Counted from the first letter of the stretch, positions 8,803 through 17,845 are shown. The stretch: DNA of 64,000 nucleotides from Paenibacillus taichungensis (GCF_013359905.1 NZ_JABMCC010000111.1:310001-374000); one strand, 5' to 3'. The notes: a model not told the origin generated them from the letters alone. Program-made: numbers and translations.

Positions 8803-10497
8803 GTGGTTGCGTTAAAGGACATTCTTTTACAAATACTGCTTGCAGGAGCTGCAGTATTCCTGATTCCATTATTGCACTTGGGGCTTTCCAGGCAAGCAGT
8901 CGCCAAGGCAGGATATCATAGGATGGTACAGACCAGTTTTGCCGCGACCAGTGTGGTGAGTATGTTGCTATGTCTGCTTTTTGCCCACTATGGCAGCCCG
9001 GTAGCAGTCCCTATCTCCTTGGGCATTGTGCCCCTGACGCTCGTCATATTGTATTGCAGGCCTCGCATAGGCCTAACGCTGTCTCTTCTCCAGATACTCT
9101 TCTATTTTCTCTTTGCGCATCCCTATAATCTGTACGGATTTCTACTTCAAACGGGCATTCTTCTCTATCCTATTGTATGGTTGTCAGCCAAACGATTCAA
9201 GCATTATACACGTTCACGCAAAATGGGGACAGTTATCGCCTTAATAACGGCAGAACTGGTTGTGTCCAATGTTCTGTATATTCCATTGATGGAAAGCCAA
9301 CCAACATTCTCAATAGTACAGTGGGTATTACTAGCGCTGGGATATACAATCGGTGCAGTTCTTGCTGGAAGTCTTAGTATGCTCTGGATTGAACAGATAC
9401 AACATCACCGGGGGCTTGAGCAACATTTGTCCGAAGTTCATCATAGATACATAGCCGAAACGGAAAAGCTTAACCAAATTCTGAATGCTGTTCCTTTATC
9501 TATCGCAACCGTAGATAAAGAGGGGACCGTGCAGTTCGTCAACGATACGATGGAGCAAACGGCGCGGGATCAATTGCCTTGCACGACAACACCAGATTTG
9601 ATTGGGCAACCTGCGAGTCAGTTTGTCGAACAAGCCCAGGCAGACAAGATGGAGAGCAGTATTCGTAAAGCCATTGTTCATGGAGAAGTGAGTGGACTTA
9701 CGGTGCGTTACGGTTCAAACGTATTTCAATCCCGGACCGTTCCCATCTACGCGTACTCGGCAGAACTGCCAAGAGAAGCTATCGGAGCCATGTTGATCAT
9801 TCAGGATATTACTGAGCTTGAAATGCTGCGAAGCGAGCTCGATAATGTGGATCGCCTTAGTCTTGTAGGGCAAATGGCCGCAAGTATTACCCATGAAGTA
9901 CGGAATCCGATGGCGGTTGTGCGTGGTTTTCTTCAATTAATGCAGGAAAAGAGTCCGGAGTCCCTGGATCACTATTACCGGATCGTTCTGGAGGAGCTTG
10001 ATCGGGCGAACAGCATTATTAATGATTTTCTATCATTGGCTCAGAATCGAATTGCCGAGAAGGAAGAATCCCAGCTGCATGATATCATCCATGAACTAAG
10101 TCCTTTGTTATGGGCTGATGCAAACCTGCGAGGTCAGAGTATTGAATTTATGCTGGCTCACAATGTGCCGAAGCTGCATCTGAATTCAAAGGAAATTAAA
10201 CAAGTGGTGCTTAATCTGGCTCGTAACGGGATGGAAGCCATGAATGAAAAAGGGGTACTTACACTTGAGACCCGGTTGGTGGATGACACCGTGGAGCTGT
10301 GTGTGCGAGATACTGGCCCGGGTATTCCTAGAGTGAAGCAGGAGAAGCTGTTCGAACCTTTTTTTACGACCAAGGCCAAAGGAACCGGACTGGGGTTATC
10401 CATGTGTCTGAGCATTGTCGAACGGCATAACGGAACTATTACCATTGAATCGGAGGAAGGACAGGGTACAACTTTCAAAGTTGCATTTCAACGTTGA
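8803..10497 (+). CDS. Membrane sensor histidine kinase with PAS domain (KinB-like)
   Basis: A kinase of about 564 residues. Five or six hydrophobic segments fill residues 5-195, a PAS-like domain follows at about 215-340 (ILNAVPLSIATVDKEG), then the dimerisation domain with phospho-acceptor His364 in SITHEVRNPMAVVRGF. The ATPase domain carries the N-box (NLARNGMEAM), G1 box (VRDTGPGIP) and G2 box (TKAKGTGLGLSM). The GTG at 8803 lies 10 bases after AGGAGGG (8786-8792) and is preferred to the GTG at 8776. The layout resembles sporulation kinases of the KinB type that feed the Spo0 phosphorelay; no partner regulator is adjacent, which fits an orphan kinase. The signal is unknown. Confidence 0.85.
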   Translation: MVALKDILLQILLAGAAVFLIPLLHLGLSRQAVAKAGYHRMVQTSFAATSVVSMLLCLLFAHYGSPVAVPISLGIVPLTLVILYCRPRIGLTLSLLQILFYFLFAHPYNLYGFLLQTGILLYPIVWLSAKRFKHYTRSRKMGTVIALITAELVVSNVLYIPLMESQPTFSIVQWVLLALGYTIGAVLAGSLSMLWIEQIQHHRGLEQHLSEVHHRYIAETEKLNQILNAVPLSIATVDKEGTVQFVNDTMEQTARDQLPCTTTPDLIGQPASQFVEQAQADKMESSIRKAIVHGEVSGLTVRYGSNVFQSRTVPIYAYSAELPREAIGAMLIIQDITELEMLRSELDNVDRLSLVGQMAASITHEVRNPMAVVRGFLQLMQEKSPESLDHYYRIVLEELDRANSIINDFLSLAQNRIAEKEESQLHDIIHELSPLLWADANLRGQSIEFMLAHNVPKLHLNSKEIKQVVLNLARNGMEAMNEKGVLTLETRLVDDTVELCVRDTGPGIPRVKQEKLFEPFFTTKAKGTGLGLSMCLSIVERHNGTITIESEEGQGTTFKVAFQR

Positions 10498-10571
10498 ACT
10501 TCAAGCATGTTTTGCCAAGGAATGAGACATAATATTGAAGGAGAAGCCTTTCCGCAGGCGGTGTTTGAACC

Positions 10572-10599
10572 TTGCTTTCATTGATTAGGGATGTATAAT
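10572..10599 (+). promoter_or_regulatory. Candidate sigma-A promoter for the bacilliredoxin gene
   Basis: TTGCTT and a perfect TATAAT are separated by 16 bases, ending 66 bases before the ATG at 10666. The -35 box is weak. Confidence 0.45.
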
Positions 10600-10665
10600 A
10601 GGAATAGCACAAAAGCATTTAATTTTTTAAATAATAGAACTCACATGTTTAAGGAGTGAAACCGA

Positions 10666-11100
10666 ATGTCTATGTCATTTGATCAATACATGAAAGATAT
10701 GGTTCAACCGATGCGGGATGATCTGACTCGTTTGGGAATTCAGGAGTTGCGTACTCCAGAAGAAGTTGAAGCAAGTTTGCCGGATGCCAAAGGTACTGCT
10801 CTGGTTGTTATTAACTCGGTCTGTGGATGTGCCGCAGGTCAATGCCGCCCAGGTGTATCCCAAGCACTTCAGCATGATATTACACCAGACCACCTGTACA
10901 CGGTATTTGCTGGTCAGGACAAAGAAGCTACAGCGAAAGCACGTGAATACTTTGCACCGTATCCTCCATCTTCACCTTCCATCGCTCTGATGAAAGACGG
11001 AGAACTCGTTCACTTTATTGAGCGTCATCAAGTGGAAGACCGTTCTGCGGAGGAAATTGCGGCTGAGCTCACAAGTGTGTTTGACCGTTACTGCCGTTAA
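10666..11100 (+). CDS. BrxA/BrxB-family bacilliredoxin
   Basis: A 144-residue thioredoxin-fold protein that removes bacillithiol from oxidised protein thiols. The active-site triad C-G-C is at residues 53-55, in VCGCAAGQCRPG, with the extra conserved cysteine of this family. The cis-proline region PPSSPSIALMKDGELVHFIE is intact. Length matches Bacillus YphP and YqiW exactly or nearly so. The ATG at 10666 follows AAGGAGTG. It is a single gene between its own promoter and a strong terminator. Which of the two Bacillus paralogues it matches best cannot be settled by eye. Confidence 0.95.
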   Translation: MSMSFDQYMKDMVQPMRDDLTRLGIQELRTPEEVEASLPDAKGTALVVINSVCGCAAGQCRPGVSQALQHDITPDHLYTVFAGQDKEATAKAREYFAPYPPSSPSIALMKDGELVHFIERHQVEDRSAEEIAAELTSVFDRYCR

Positions 11101-11111
11101 TTAGCTCAAGC

Positions 11112-11156
11112 AACGCCCCGCCTTTCGGATGACCGATGCCGGGGCGTTTCATTTTG
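11112..11156 (+). terminator. Rho-independent terminator
   Basis: AACGCCCCG / CGGGGCGTT with a 19-base loop, then TTCATTTT. It follows the bacilliredoxin stop. Confidence 0.85.
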
Positions 11157-11237
11157 AGCAAATAGGGTTATTGAACCATTCGGACCTTTCAAAATGGACA
11201 TCAAATTTCATTAATTTAGAAACGGGGTGTGTGAACG

Positions 11238-12047
11238 ATGAGTTTGCAACAACAGATCATCGCTGAATTGAAGGTTAAACCAAGCATTAATGAAGAAGAG
11301 GAAGTGCGCAAGCGCGTTGACTTTCTTAAAACCTATGTGAAAAATGCCAATTCCAAAGGATTGTTAATTGCAATCAGTGGCGGGATTGACAGTGCTGTAG
11401 CAACGGCGCTTTGCAAAAAAGCAACGGACGAGCTTACAGCAGAAGAGAATAAGGAATACAAAACGCTGGGTGTATTCCAGCCTTACGGTGAGCAATCGGA
11501 CATTGACCATAGCTATGCTGTGGCCAAAGCTTATGACCTGAAGCATGTCGTAGAAACCAACATCGAAGATGCAGTTAACGAAATCGCACTGGAAGTGGAG
11601 CAAGGTTTCAAATCCATGGGCAGCCCGCGTCATATGACTCACCAAGGCAAAGGGAACGTGAAAGCGAGAACCCGTATGGTGATGCAATATGCTCTGTCCT
11701 TTGAGGAAAACCTGTTGGTTGTCGGAACAGACCATGCCTCTGAAGCCATCACGGGCTTTTACACCAAATGGGGCGACGGAGCCGTGGATATTACACCACT
11801 GAGCACCCTGAACAAACGTCAAGTGCGTCAGCTGGCTGCGTATTTGAACGTGCCACAGGCCATTTTGGACAAGGCTCCATCAGCAGGACTCTGGGAAGGC
11901 CAGACCGATGAAGATGAACTGGGCATTTCGTACGAAGCGAACAGTGACTATCTGGAAGGCAAACAGATTGATCCGGCTGCACAAGAGCGTCTTGAAGCAT
12001 TCTACACACGTACCCATCACAAACGTAATGCCATTCCTGGCATCTAA
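11238..12047 (+). CDS. nadE: Ammonia-dependent NAD+ synthetase
   Basis: The 269-residue last enzyme of NAD synthesis, amidating deamido-NAD with ammonia and ATP. The PP-loop motif SGGIDS lies at residues 47-52. The remaining family blocks RTRMVMQYALSFEENLLVVG, TDHASEAITGFYTKWGDG and APSAGLWEGQTDEDELG are intact. There is no N-terminal glutaminase domain, so it is the short, ammonia-dependent form. ATG at 11238 follows a GGGGTGTG site. Monocistronic by its terminator. Confidence 0.97.
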   Translation: MSLQQQIIAELKVKPSINEEEEVRKRVDFLKTYVKNANSKGLLIAISGGIDSAVATALCKKATDELTAEENKEYKTLGVFQPYGEQSDIDHSYAVAKAYDLKHVVETNIEDAVNEIALEVEQGFKSMGSPRHMTHQGKGNVKARTRMVMQYALSFEENLLVVGTDHASEAITGFYTKWGDGAVDITPLSTLNKRQVRQLAAYLNVPQAILDKAPSAGLWEGQTDEDELGISYEANSDYLEGKQIDPAAQERLEAFYTRTHHKRNAIPGI

Positions 12048-12099
12048 TATGGATTGCAAGCATGCCATGTGGTATGGACAATGCAAGCATCTGAACAGC

Positions 12100-12134
12100 A
12101 AAGAGTCACTGCATAAGGCAGCGACTCTTTTTGT
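12100..12134. terminator. Terminator shared by convergent genes
   Basis: AAAGAGTCACTGC / GCAGCGACTCTTT, with one mismatch, followed by a T run. It separates nadE from the convergent hydrolase. Confidence 0.88.
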
Positions 12135-12143
12135 TATGCAAGA

Positions 12144-12959
12144 TTAGTTAATCCAAGTTGCGATCTGACGAAGTGTTTCGGCGATCGCCTGCTCAAGCTG
12201 CGGCGTCGATTCCTTGAATGGATGCACAGTGTTAAAAGTATGATTTCCGCCGGGAATCTGGTGCCACGGGATATCCGGGCGAGCCTGAACCAGTGCGGCC
12301 GAGCCGTTACGCAGCCGTGTGCCGTCCTCTGTCCCCTGAATAAGTGCCACACGCAGAGGGGAAGAAGCCAAACGATCAATGATGGCGTAACGATCCTTAT
12401 GCTTGTCCAGATCTTCCAGAATGGACACGTCCAGAGGCATCTGCTGGCCGGTTCGCCCGTTCGTGACATGGCTGCGGCCCTGTGTGCGCATTTCTTCTTT
12501 TTGTTCAGGGGTAAAGAGATCCAAGTTGGTTACACCGTTCCAGGAGAGTACGCCTGCAATCTGTTCGGGATGATCCAGTGCGTACACCAGGCTTACGCCT
12601 GCACCGCGGCTATGTCCAAGTAGAAATACCGGCAGTTCGCTAAATTCTGGCTGTGTGAACACATAATCAAGCAGTGTTGCCAAGTCGGCAAGCTCTCGGC
12701 TGTACGTATTGATTGCAAACTTTTCAAGTTCAGAAAATTGCTCCAGATCTACTCCAACTCCGTTGTGAGAGAAATTGAAGGTCAGGACGTGATAGTTCTC
12801 GCTTAGCTGGGATGCAGTGTAGGGGAACATGCCCCAGTCTTTGAAGCCTTTGTAACCGTGAGCCAGGATAATGATTCCTTGGGCGGGTCGCCGTGCGGTG
12901 AATATATTTCCGCGAATGACGGCATCTCTGCCAACAGGCAGTTCAAATGCTGTGGACAT
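12144..12959 (-). CDS. Alpha/beta-fold hydrolase
   Basis: A 271-residue cytosolic esterase/peptidase-type protein without a signal peptide. The oxyanion strand is IIILAHGYKGFKDWG. The nucleophile Ser117 sits in GHSRGAG, and a C-terminal histidine lies in IPGGNHTFN. A likely acid is the Asp in QGTEDGTRL. The arrangement is that of the dienelactone-hydrolase/S9-like group; substrate unknown. A typical AGGAGGA site precedes the start. Confidence 0.88.
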   Translation of the reverse strand: MSTAFELPVGRDAVIRGNIFTARRPAQGIIILAHGYKGFKDWGMFPYTASQLSENYHVLTFNFSHNGVGVDLEQFSELEKFAINTYSRELADLATLLDYVFTQPEFSELPVFLLGHSRGAGVSLVYALDHPEQIAGVLSWNGVTNLDLFTPEQKEEMRTQGRSHVTNGRTGQQMPLDVSILEDLDKHKDRYAIIDRLASSPLRVALIQGTEDGTRLRNGSAALVQARPDIPWHQIPGGNHTFNTVHPFKESTPQLEQAIAETLRQIATWIN

Positions 12960-13145
12960 ATCTTATTCCTCCTAAAGTTTCATCTATTTCTGATTCATAT
13001 TTTAACATAAATGGTAATGTGGACGAAGGTACTCGCATCCGTGCGCGCCTCCTGCTACAATAGAATACGTGTTCGGATAAGTTACGGATCAGATGACCGA
13101 ATGGAGATCGTTTACAGCATAAAAGGTTAAGCGGGTGAAGCGTTG

Positions 13146-13562
13146 ATGATATATGGCATTGGAAACGACGTGCTGGAGATTGGGCGTATGCGCAGGCTGT
13201 TGTCAGGTCAACACGCCGAAGCGTTTATGAAGCGGATTTTAACGCATGCAGAGCGAGAGATTGCGGATCATCGGGGCAAACGGATGGTAGAGTTTGTATC
13301 CGGTCGATTCGCAGCAAAGGAAGCGGTGTCCAAGGCGTTTGGCTGCGGCATTGGAAGCATGATGAGTTTTACCGACATTGAAGTGCTGCCTGACGCGAAA
13401 GGGCGTCCCGTTGCCACACTTTCTGCTGAAGCATGGGAACGACTGCAGCTGCCGTACGGCAAACAGTATGATATTCATTTGAGTATTACGCACCAGACGG
13501 AGCTGGCTGCGGCCTTTGCTATAGTAGAGCAGATGGGGAAGACGGTACCCGGATCTGAATAG
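13146..13562 (+). CDS. acpS: Holo-[acyl-carrier-protein] synthase
   Basis: A 138-residue phosphopantetheinyl transferase that attaches the CoA-derived arm to acyl carrier protein. The first signature GIGNDVLEIGRM holds the Mg-binding Asp, and the second, FVSGRFAAKEAVSKAFG, holds the catalytic Glu/Lys pair. The C-terminus SITHQTELAAAFAIVE is the expected closing strand. ATG at 13146 is preferred to the TTG at 13143; the ribosome site (GGTTAAGCGGGTGA) is weak. Only 58 bases separate it from mutY, so they may share a message. Confidence 0.95.
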   Translation: MIYGIGNDVLEIGRMRRLLSGQHAEAFMKRILTHAEREIADHRGKRMVEFVSGRFAAKEAVSKAFGCGIGSMMSFTDIEVLPDAKGRPVATLSAEAWERLQLPYGKQYDIHLSITHQTELAAAFAIVEQMGKTVPGSE

Positions 13563-13620
13563 TAACAATGTGGGAGAACGTGTGAAGAACGTAAGCATGG
13601 TAACAGGAGAGGACGGGAAT

Positions 13621-14952
13621 ATGGGTTTATTGGAACAGAAACGACATTTCAGCGTGAATTTGCTGGATTGGTATATGGTCAACAGACGGGATTTGCCGTG
13701 GCGTCGCCACAACAATCCTTATTTTACGTGGGTATCGGAAATTATGCTTCAACAGACTCGGGTGGATACGGTGATTCCGTATTTCAATCGTTTTATCGGG
13801 AATTTTCCGACCGTACAGGCTCTGGCTGAAGCACCGGAAGAAGAGGTTTTGAAAAATTGGGAGGGACTCGGATATTATTCGCGTGCCCGCAATCTTCAGG
13901 CGGCTGCCAGACAAGTCATGGAGCTGCACGGTGGGGAGATGCCTCAGGACAAGCAAGCGGTCTTTGCGTTAAAAGGGGTGGGCCCGTATACAGCCGGGGC
14001 CATTCTCAGCATTGCCTTCAACCAGCCGCAGCCAGCGGTGGATGGCAATGTGATGCGGGTTCTGTCCCGATACTTCCTCATTGATGAGGACATTATGAAG
14101 GGCAGCACCCGGGTGTTGATGGAAGAGCTCGCAGGAGAGCTCATTCCGGAAGGGCGTGCGCGTGATTTCAATCAGGCGCTGATGGAACTTGGCGCGCTGG
14201 TGTGCACGCCCAAAGCGCCGCACTGCCTGACTTGCCCGGTCATGGAGCAATGTTCCGGCCGCATTGCCGGACGGGAGCTCACGTTGCCGGTCAAGACCAA
14301 GGCGAAGCCGCCGCGCCCAGAGCAGCGGCTGGTTGCCATTGTGGAGGGCCGCGGTGCTCATCGCGGCCGTGTACTTGTGCGCCAGCGCCCAGCAACGGGC
14401 CTATTGGCCCGCATGTGGGAGCTGCCGCATGTGCTGGCGGCGCCCGCCACAGCCGGCAAGAAGGCGGGGCCGCTGGCAGATGAGCCGGCCATGGCTTTGC
14501 TGGCCGGCAGTCTGTGGGCGGAAGGCTTCGCTGCCCGCCCGGAAGGGCTGGCTACCCATGCGGAGCATGTGTTCAGCCACATTGTCTGGAGCCTGCAGGT
14601 GTACAAGTGCACTGAGCAGGACCAGAGTAACGAGCTTCCGCTGATCGCTGCGGAAGCCAGAGCCGCCTACGATGCACAGGCAGCTGCCAAGGAAACCACT
14701 GCTCCAGCCCAAGCATCGGAGCCAAGCATGATTGATGAAGCCAATATCTCAGGCTCATTTGATGAGCAGGGGGAGCCGTTGTCGGCAATTGCCGCAAGTG
14801 ACCCGGCGCATGATGTAATGAGTGGTAAAGGCGATGGCCAAATCTATCGCTGGATTGGTCCGGAAGATATGGACAAAATGGCATTCCCCAACATTTTTCT
14901 GAAGCTCATCAGCAGTTATTTTGCAGGAGCATATGACGATGTTAGTGAGTAA
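13621..14952 (+). CDS. mutY: A/G-specific adenine glycosylase
   Basis: A 443-residue base-excision enzyme removing adenine opposite 8-oxoguanine. The N-terminal helix-hairpin-helix domain shows LPWRRHNNPYFTWVSEIMLQ with the catalytic Glu, LKGVGPYTAGAI, and the Asp in PAVDGNVMRVLSR. The 4Fe-4S loop is C-x6-C-x2-C-x5-C (CTPKAPHCLTCPVMEQC). The C-terminal NUDIX-like domain, which recognises 8-oxoG, is interrupted by an Ala-, Ser- and Glu-rich insert of about 65 residues (14640-14840). The DNA from about 14200 to 14550 looks markedly richer in G+C than its surroundings. ATG at 13621 sits 8 bases after AGGAGAGG. Confidence 0.95.
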   Translation: MGLLEQKRHFSVNLLDWYMVNRRDLPWRRHNNPYFTWVSEIMLQQTRVDTVIPYFNRFIGNFPTVQALAEAPEEEVLKNWEGLGYYSRARNLQAAARQVMELHGGEMPQDKQAVFALKGVGPYTAGAILSIAFNQPQPAVDGNVMRVLSRYFLIDEDIMKGSTRVLMEELAGELIPEGRARDFNQALMELGALVCTPKAPHCLTCPVMEQCSGRIAGRELTLPVKTKAKPPRPEQRLVAIVEGRGAHRGRVLVRQRPATGLLARMWELPHVLAAPATAGKKAGPLADEPAMALLAGSLWAEGFAARPEGLATHAEHVFSHIVWSLQVYKCTEQDQSNELPLIAAEARAAYDAQAAAKETTAPAQASEPSMIDEANISGSFDEQGEPLSAIAASDPAHDVMSGKGDGQIYRWIGPEDMDKMAFPNIFLKLISSYFAGAYDDVSE

Positions 14953-15007
14953 TGGGTGCCTGCCATACCAATATTAAATCAACCAACGTGCAACAAACAA
15001 AAGCACA

Positions 15008-15056
15008 CAAAAAAGAGCCTGATCCGGTCGCTTTGACCGAATCAGGCTCTTTAATT
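15008..15056. terminator. Bidirectional terminator between mutY and sodA
   Basis: AAAGAGCCTGAT / ATCAGGCTCTTT with inner GGTC / GACC pairs, flanked by A and T runs on both sides. Confidence 0.92.
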
Positions 15057-15068
15057 ATGCTGGCAGTC

Positions 15069-15680
15069 TTATTTCGCTGCAGCGTAACGTTTGTTTACTT
15101 CATCCCAGTTGATTACATTCCAGAAAGCACCGATGTAGTCAGGGCGTTTGTTTTGATATTTCAGGTAGTAAGCGTGCTCCCATACATCCAGACCCAGAAC
15201 CGGAGTCAGACCTTCGAAGAGAGGGCTGTCTTGGTTAGGTGTGCTAGTGATGGACAATTTGCCATCTTTACCAACTACGAGCCAAGCCCAACCAGAACCG
15301 AAACGAGTTGTAGCTGCTTTAGCAAAATCTTCTTTGAATTTGTCAAAGCCACCCAGTTCGCTATCGATTGCTGCTGCGATGTCGCCAGTTGGAGCGCCGC
15401 CGCCGTTAGGTCCGATGATTTCCCAGAACAGGCTGTGGTTAGCATGTCCGCCACCGTTGTTGCGAACGGCTGTGCGGATACCTTCAGGTACGCTGTCAAG
15501 GTTAGCAATCAGATCTTCCAAGCTTTTACCTTGCAGTTCAGGAGCGCTTTCCAGAGCTGCGTTCAAGTTCGTTACGTAAGTATTGTGATGGCGATCGTGG
15601 TGAATTTCCATCGTTTGCGCATCAATATGTGGTTCCAGTGCGTCGTTAGCGTAAGGAAGTGCTGGTAATTGAAAAGTCAT
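15069..15680 (-). CDS. sodA: Superoxide dismutase, Mn/Fe family
   Basis: The 203-residue cytosolic superoxide dismutase, converting superoxide to peroxide and oxygen. Metal ligands are visible as the His in [13 protein letters not shown], the His in [13 protein letters not shown], and Asp/His in [11 protein letters not shown]. The sequence style ([16 protein letters not shown]) fits the manganese form, but metal choice cannot be proved by eye. A strong AGGAGG precedes the start. A second, longer paralogue lies at 23450. Confidence 0.95.
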   Translation of the reverse strand: MTFQLPALPYANDALEPHIDAQTMEIHHDRHHNTYVTNLNAALESAPELQGKSLEDLIANLDSVPEGIRTAVRNNGGGHANHSLFWEIIGPNGGGAPTGDIAAAIDSELGGFDKFKEDFAKAATTRFGSGWAWLVVGKDGKLSITSTPNQDSPLFEGLTPVLGLDVWEHAYYLKYQNKRPDYIGAFWNVINWDEVNKRYAAAK

Positions 15681-16217
15681 AATGAAATACCTCCTGAGAT
15701 TTTTGGATTTTTGTTAAGGTCAGCATTTTGCATAATTCAATTCGAATCGCTTCCGGTACAAGTTCTAGACGAATAGGTTCACTTCGATCTATATCTTGCT
15801 GAGTGAAAGTCGCTCACAGGATTTATGCAAATTGCTCAGGTACCTATGTAATAATACCCTTGTCACTAATATTAAACCGCATTCGGGCTAATTAAGCAAC
15901 ATTTTTGTTTATTAAGTCCCCCCAGACGTTAATCCATTCATGGGCCAGAGATAACAAACATATTTTACCCATTATGAAACTATTTATGTGATTTTAGGGC
16001 TTTGAATAGAGGAAAAGTTTAATATTCGGATGTAAACGGTTACAATTAAGCGCTTTCAAAAGAAAATGCGTGTTTTATGGCGTAAAGTATGGTTTAATTG
16101 ACGGAGAAGCGGTATTTTCTCGTTTTTTGTCATTATATGAACATTGGGTTTTTGGTAAAAAGGGGAGCCCCTTTTTGTAAAACCTCATCTAAGCTAACGA
16201 AAAGGGAGATTTAAGAC
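15681..16217. other. 537-bp intergenic region between sodA and GNAT gene
   Basis: This divergent region has no ORF with a ribosome site. It is AT-rich and contains the paired cre-like sequences described separately at 16031-16058. I could not place a convincing sigma-A promoter for either flanking gene. Confidence 0.4.
16031..16058. promoter_or_regulatory. Two abutting cre-like (CcpA) sites
   Basis: TGTAAACGGTTACA at 16031-16044 fits the catabolite-responsive-element pattern and is a near palindrome. Directly after it, ATTAAGCGCTTTCA (16045-16058) matches the pattern TGWAARCGYTTNCA in 12 of 14 positions. Which gene they would control is unclear; the GNAT gene starts 160 bases downstream and sodA is 350 bases away. 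Confidence 0.5.
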
Positions 16218-16643
16218 ATGCACGTTCGTTCCTTTCAGTTGAGTGATGCAAGCCAGATGACAGAGCTTCTCCAGGTTGCACTATCGGAAGAGTGTTATGA
16301 GAACACGATGGGCCCGTTTGCCCGTCAATTGTCATGGGATTCTGACCTGATCATGGTTGCGGAAGAAGAGGGAGACCTCGTCGGCGCTTTGATCGGTACG
16401 ATTGACCACAACCAGGGATGCATCTATCGTATTGCGGTCCATCCAGACTATCGTCGCCGCGGAGTCGGCAAAAAACTTGTCGAGGCCATGGAACAAAGGT
16501 TCCAGCAGCGTAAAGTCAGTCAAATATGGGTGGCGGGTGATGAGCACAACAAAGTAGCCATGCCTCTTTATGAAGCAATGGGTTACGGTGCCAATCAGAT
16601 TATGAGCGCTTTCCAGAAACTCAGTATTTTGTCCAAAGCTTAG
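16218..16643 (+). CDS. GNAT-family N-acetyltransferase
   Basis: A 141-residue acetyl-CoA-dependent transferase. The acetyl-CoA pyrophosphate loop is RRRGVGKKLVEAME, preceded by the strand IYRIAVHPDY. The C-terminal region PLYEAMGYGANQIMSAFQK is the usual closing strand and helix. ATG at 16218 follows AAAGGGAG. Acceptor substrate unknown. Monocistronic. Confidence 0.88.
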   Translation: MHVRSFQLSDASQMTELLQVALSEECYENTMGPFARQLSWDSDLIMVAEEEGDLVGALIGTIDHNQGCIYRIAVHPDYRRRGVGKKLVEAMEQRFQQRKVSQIWVAGDEHNKVAMPLYEAMGYGANQIMSAFQKLSILSKA

Positions 16644-16688
16644 TTTGCAGGGTTAAAAAAGAAATATAACAGATTTTCATTTCATATT

Positions 16689-16735
16689 AGGCGTATCTTT
16701 CAACGTGTAACAACGTGAGGGATATGCCTTTCTAT
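16689..16735 (+). terminator. Probable terminator after the GNAT gene
   Basis: AGGCGTATC / GATATGCCT (one G-U pair) with a 23-base loop holding CAACGTG twice, then a T-rich tail. Confidence 0.5.
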
Positions 16736-16931
16736 TTATATGGGTGCTTTTCACCGATTATTCCCCTTTTTTCGCCACTTCTGAATGCCATTCCATTTAA
16801 ATTAATCCCTGGTTCAACTGTTTTAATCTCGTTGTTATTCACCCTTCAAGTTGTATTGGTGCTCATAACCAATTGTTTCACCCTTGCAAATGAAGTAGAA
16901 TTAAAAGGATTATGATCACTCAATTTTGGTA

Positions 16932-16986
16932 ATATCAGAACATATAAACGCGGAACGCCAGCTTCCTGATATGTTTAAGAAAAACG
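16932..16986. repeat. Two overlapping inverted repeats in a 330-bp gap
   Basis: ATATCAG (16932-16938) pairs with CTGATAT (16976-16982), and AACATAT (16939-16945) pairs with ATATGTT (16980-16986). Both pairs use the same ATAT, so only one can form at a time. Nothing else was recognised between 16736 and 17065; the 66-residue open frame at 16715 lacks a proper ribosome site. Confidence 0.4.
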
Positions 16987-17065
16987 TTCACTATATGCGA
17001 TCTGTCTTCCTTGAAAGTATGTCGATCGACGTTTTTTTCACAAAATGGATAAACGAGGTGTCTCT

Positions 17066-17671
17066 TTGAACTCCAATAATCTTTCAACGGAGCATGTAGC
17101 TTCTAAGGAACGAAATGGTCCGGGAGTGCCTGATCCACCGGAGAAATCCTGGGGTGCAGAGCTTTGGGACTGGGTGAAAACCATAGTGATTGCTTTTGTA
17201 ATCATGATGCTGTTGAACCTGTTTGTATTCAATCTTTCGATGGTCAAAGGTCAATCGATGCAGCCGACGCTGGTTGAGCGGGATCGTCTGTTTGTAAATA
17301 AAATTGTATATGATTTTGGGACACCGTCCCGATCAGATGTTATTGTGCTTCGTGATCCAAGCGAAGGTGTGGAGAAAAAAGATTTTCTGGTCAAACGGAT
17401 TGTCGGGCTTCCCGGAGACACGGTTGAAGTACGGGACCATCATTTATTCGTGAATGGGGAGCAGCAAGCCGAAACGTACACGGATACGGAGGTTCAGGAC
17501 CCTGATTTTGGACCGATTACGCTGGAAGCGGATCATTACTTTGTAATGGGAGATAATCGTCATGAAGGCAAGAGCAAGGATAGCCGTGTGTTTGGCAGCA
17601 TTACTTCCAGTGAAATTGTAGGCAGGGCGGAGTTTATTTTTTGGCCGTTCTCAGAAATTAAAAAATTGTAA
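17066..17671 (+). CDS. lepB: Signal peptidase I
   Basis: A type I signal peptidase of about 201 residues that cleaves signal peptides outside the membrane. One N-terminal membrane anchor (VIAFVIMMLLNLFVFNLS) is followed by the catalytic serine in KGQSMQPTL and the catalytic lysine in FLVKRIVGLPGD. The GDNR box (VMGDNRHEGKSKDSRVFG) is intact. A TTG at 17066, 5 bases after GAGGTG, is the best start; the in-frame ATG at 17045 has no ribosome site. The single anchor is typical of Bacillus SipS-type enzymes. Confidence 0.93.
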   Translation: MNSNNLSTEHVASKERNGPGVPDPPEKSWGAELWDWVKTIVIAFVIMMLLNLFVFNLSMVKGQSMQPTLVERDRLFVNKIVYDFGTPSRSDVIVLRDPSEGVEKKDFLVKRIVGLPGDTVEVRDHHLFVNGEQQAETYTDTEVQDPDFGPITLEADHYFVMGDNRHEGKSKDSRVFGSITSSEIVGRAEFIFWPFSEIKKL

Positions 17672-17845
17672 AATGTTAGCAGGACAAGGACAACAACTTC
17701 ACGCTGCATTTTGCGTTAAACGATATAGACTCGGTTTCTTTTTAGCTCCGGTATGTCCGACTTGTATATCGAAATCAGCGCCTGTCCTCCCACCTGAGGC
17801 GGGCGTTATTTGCGGAATTAGCGTGGAAGAAGAGAGGGAATAGAT

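Noticed and set aside
14952..15668. 238-codon frame opposite sodA
   Set aside because: Runs through a terminator and the complement of sodA; no ribosome site and no recognisable fold.
16715..16915. 66-codon hydrophobic frame after the GNAT gene
   Set aside because: Starts inside the terminator hairpin, with no ribosome site at a suitable distance; its hydrophobicity follows from T-rich DNA.
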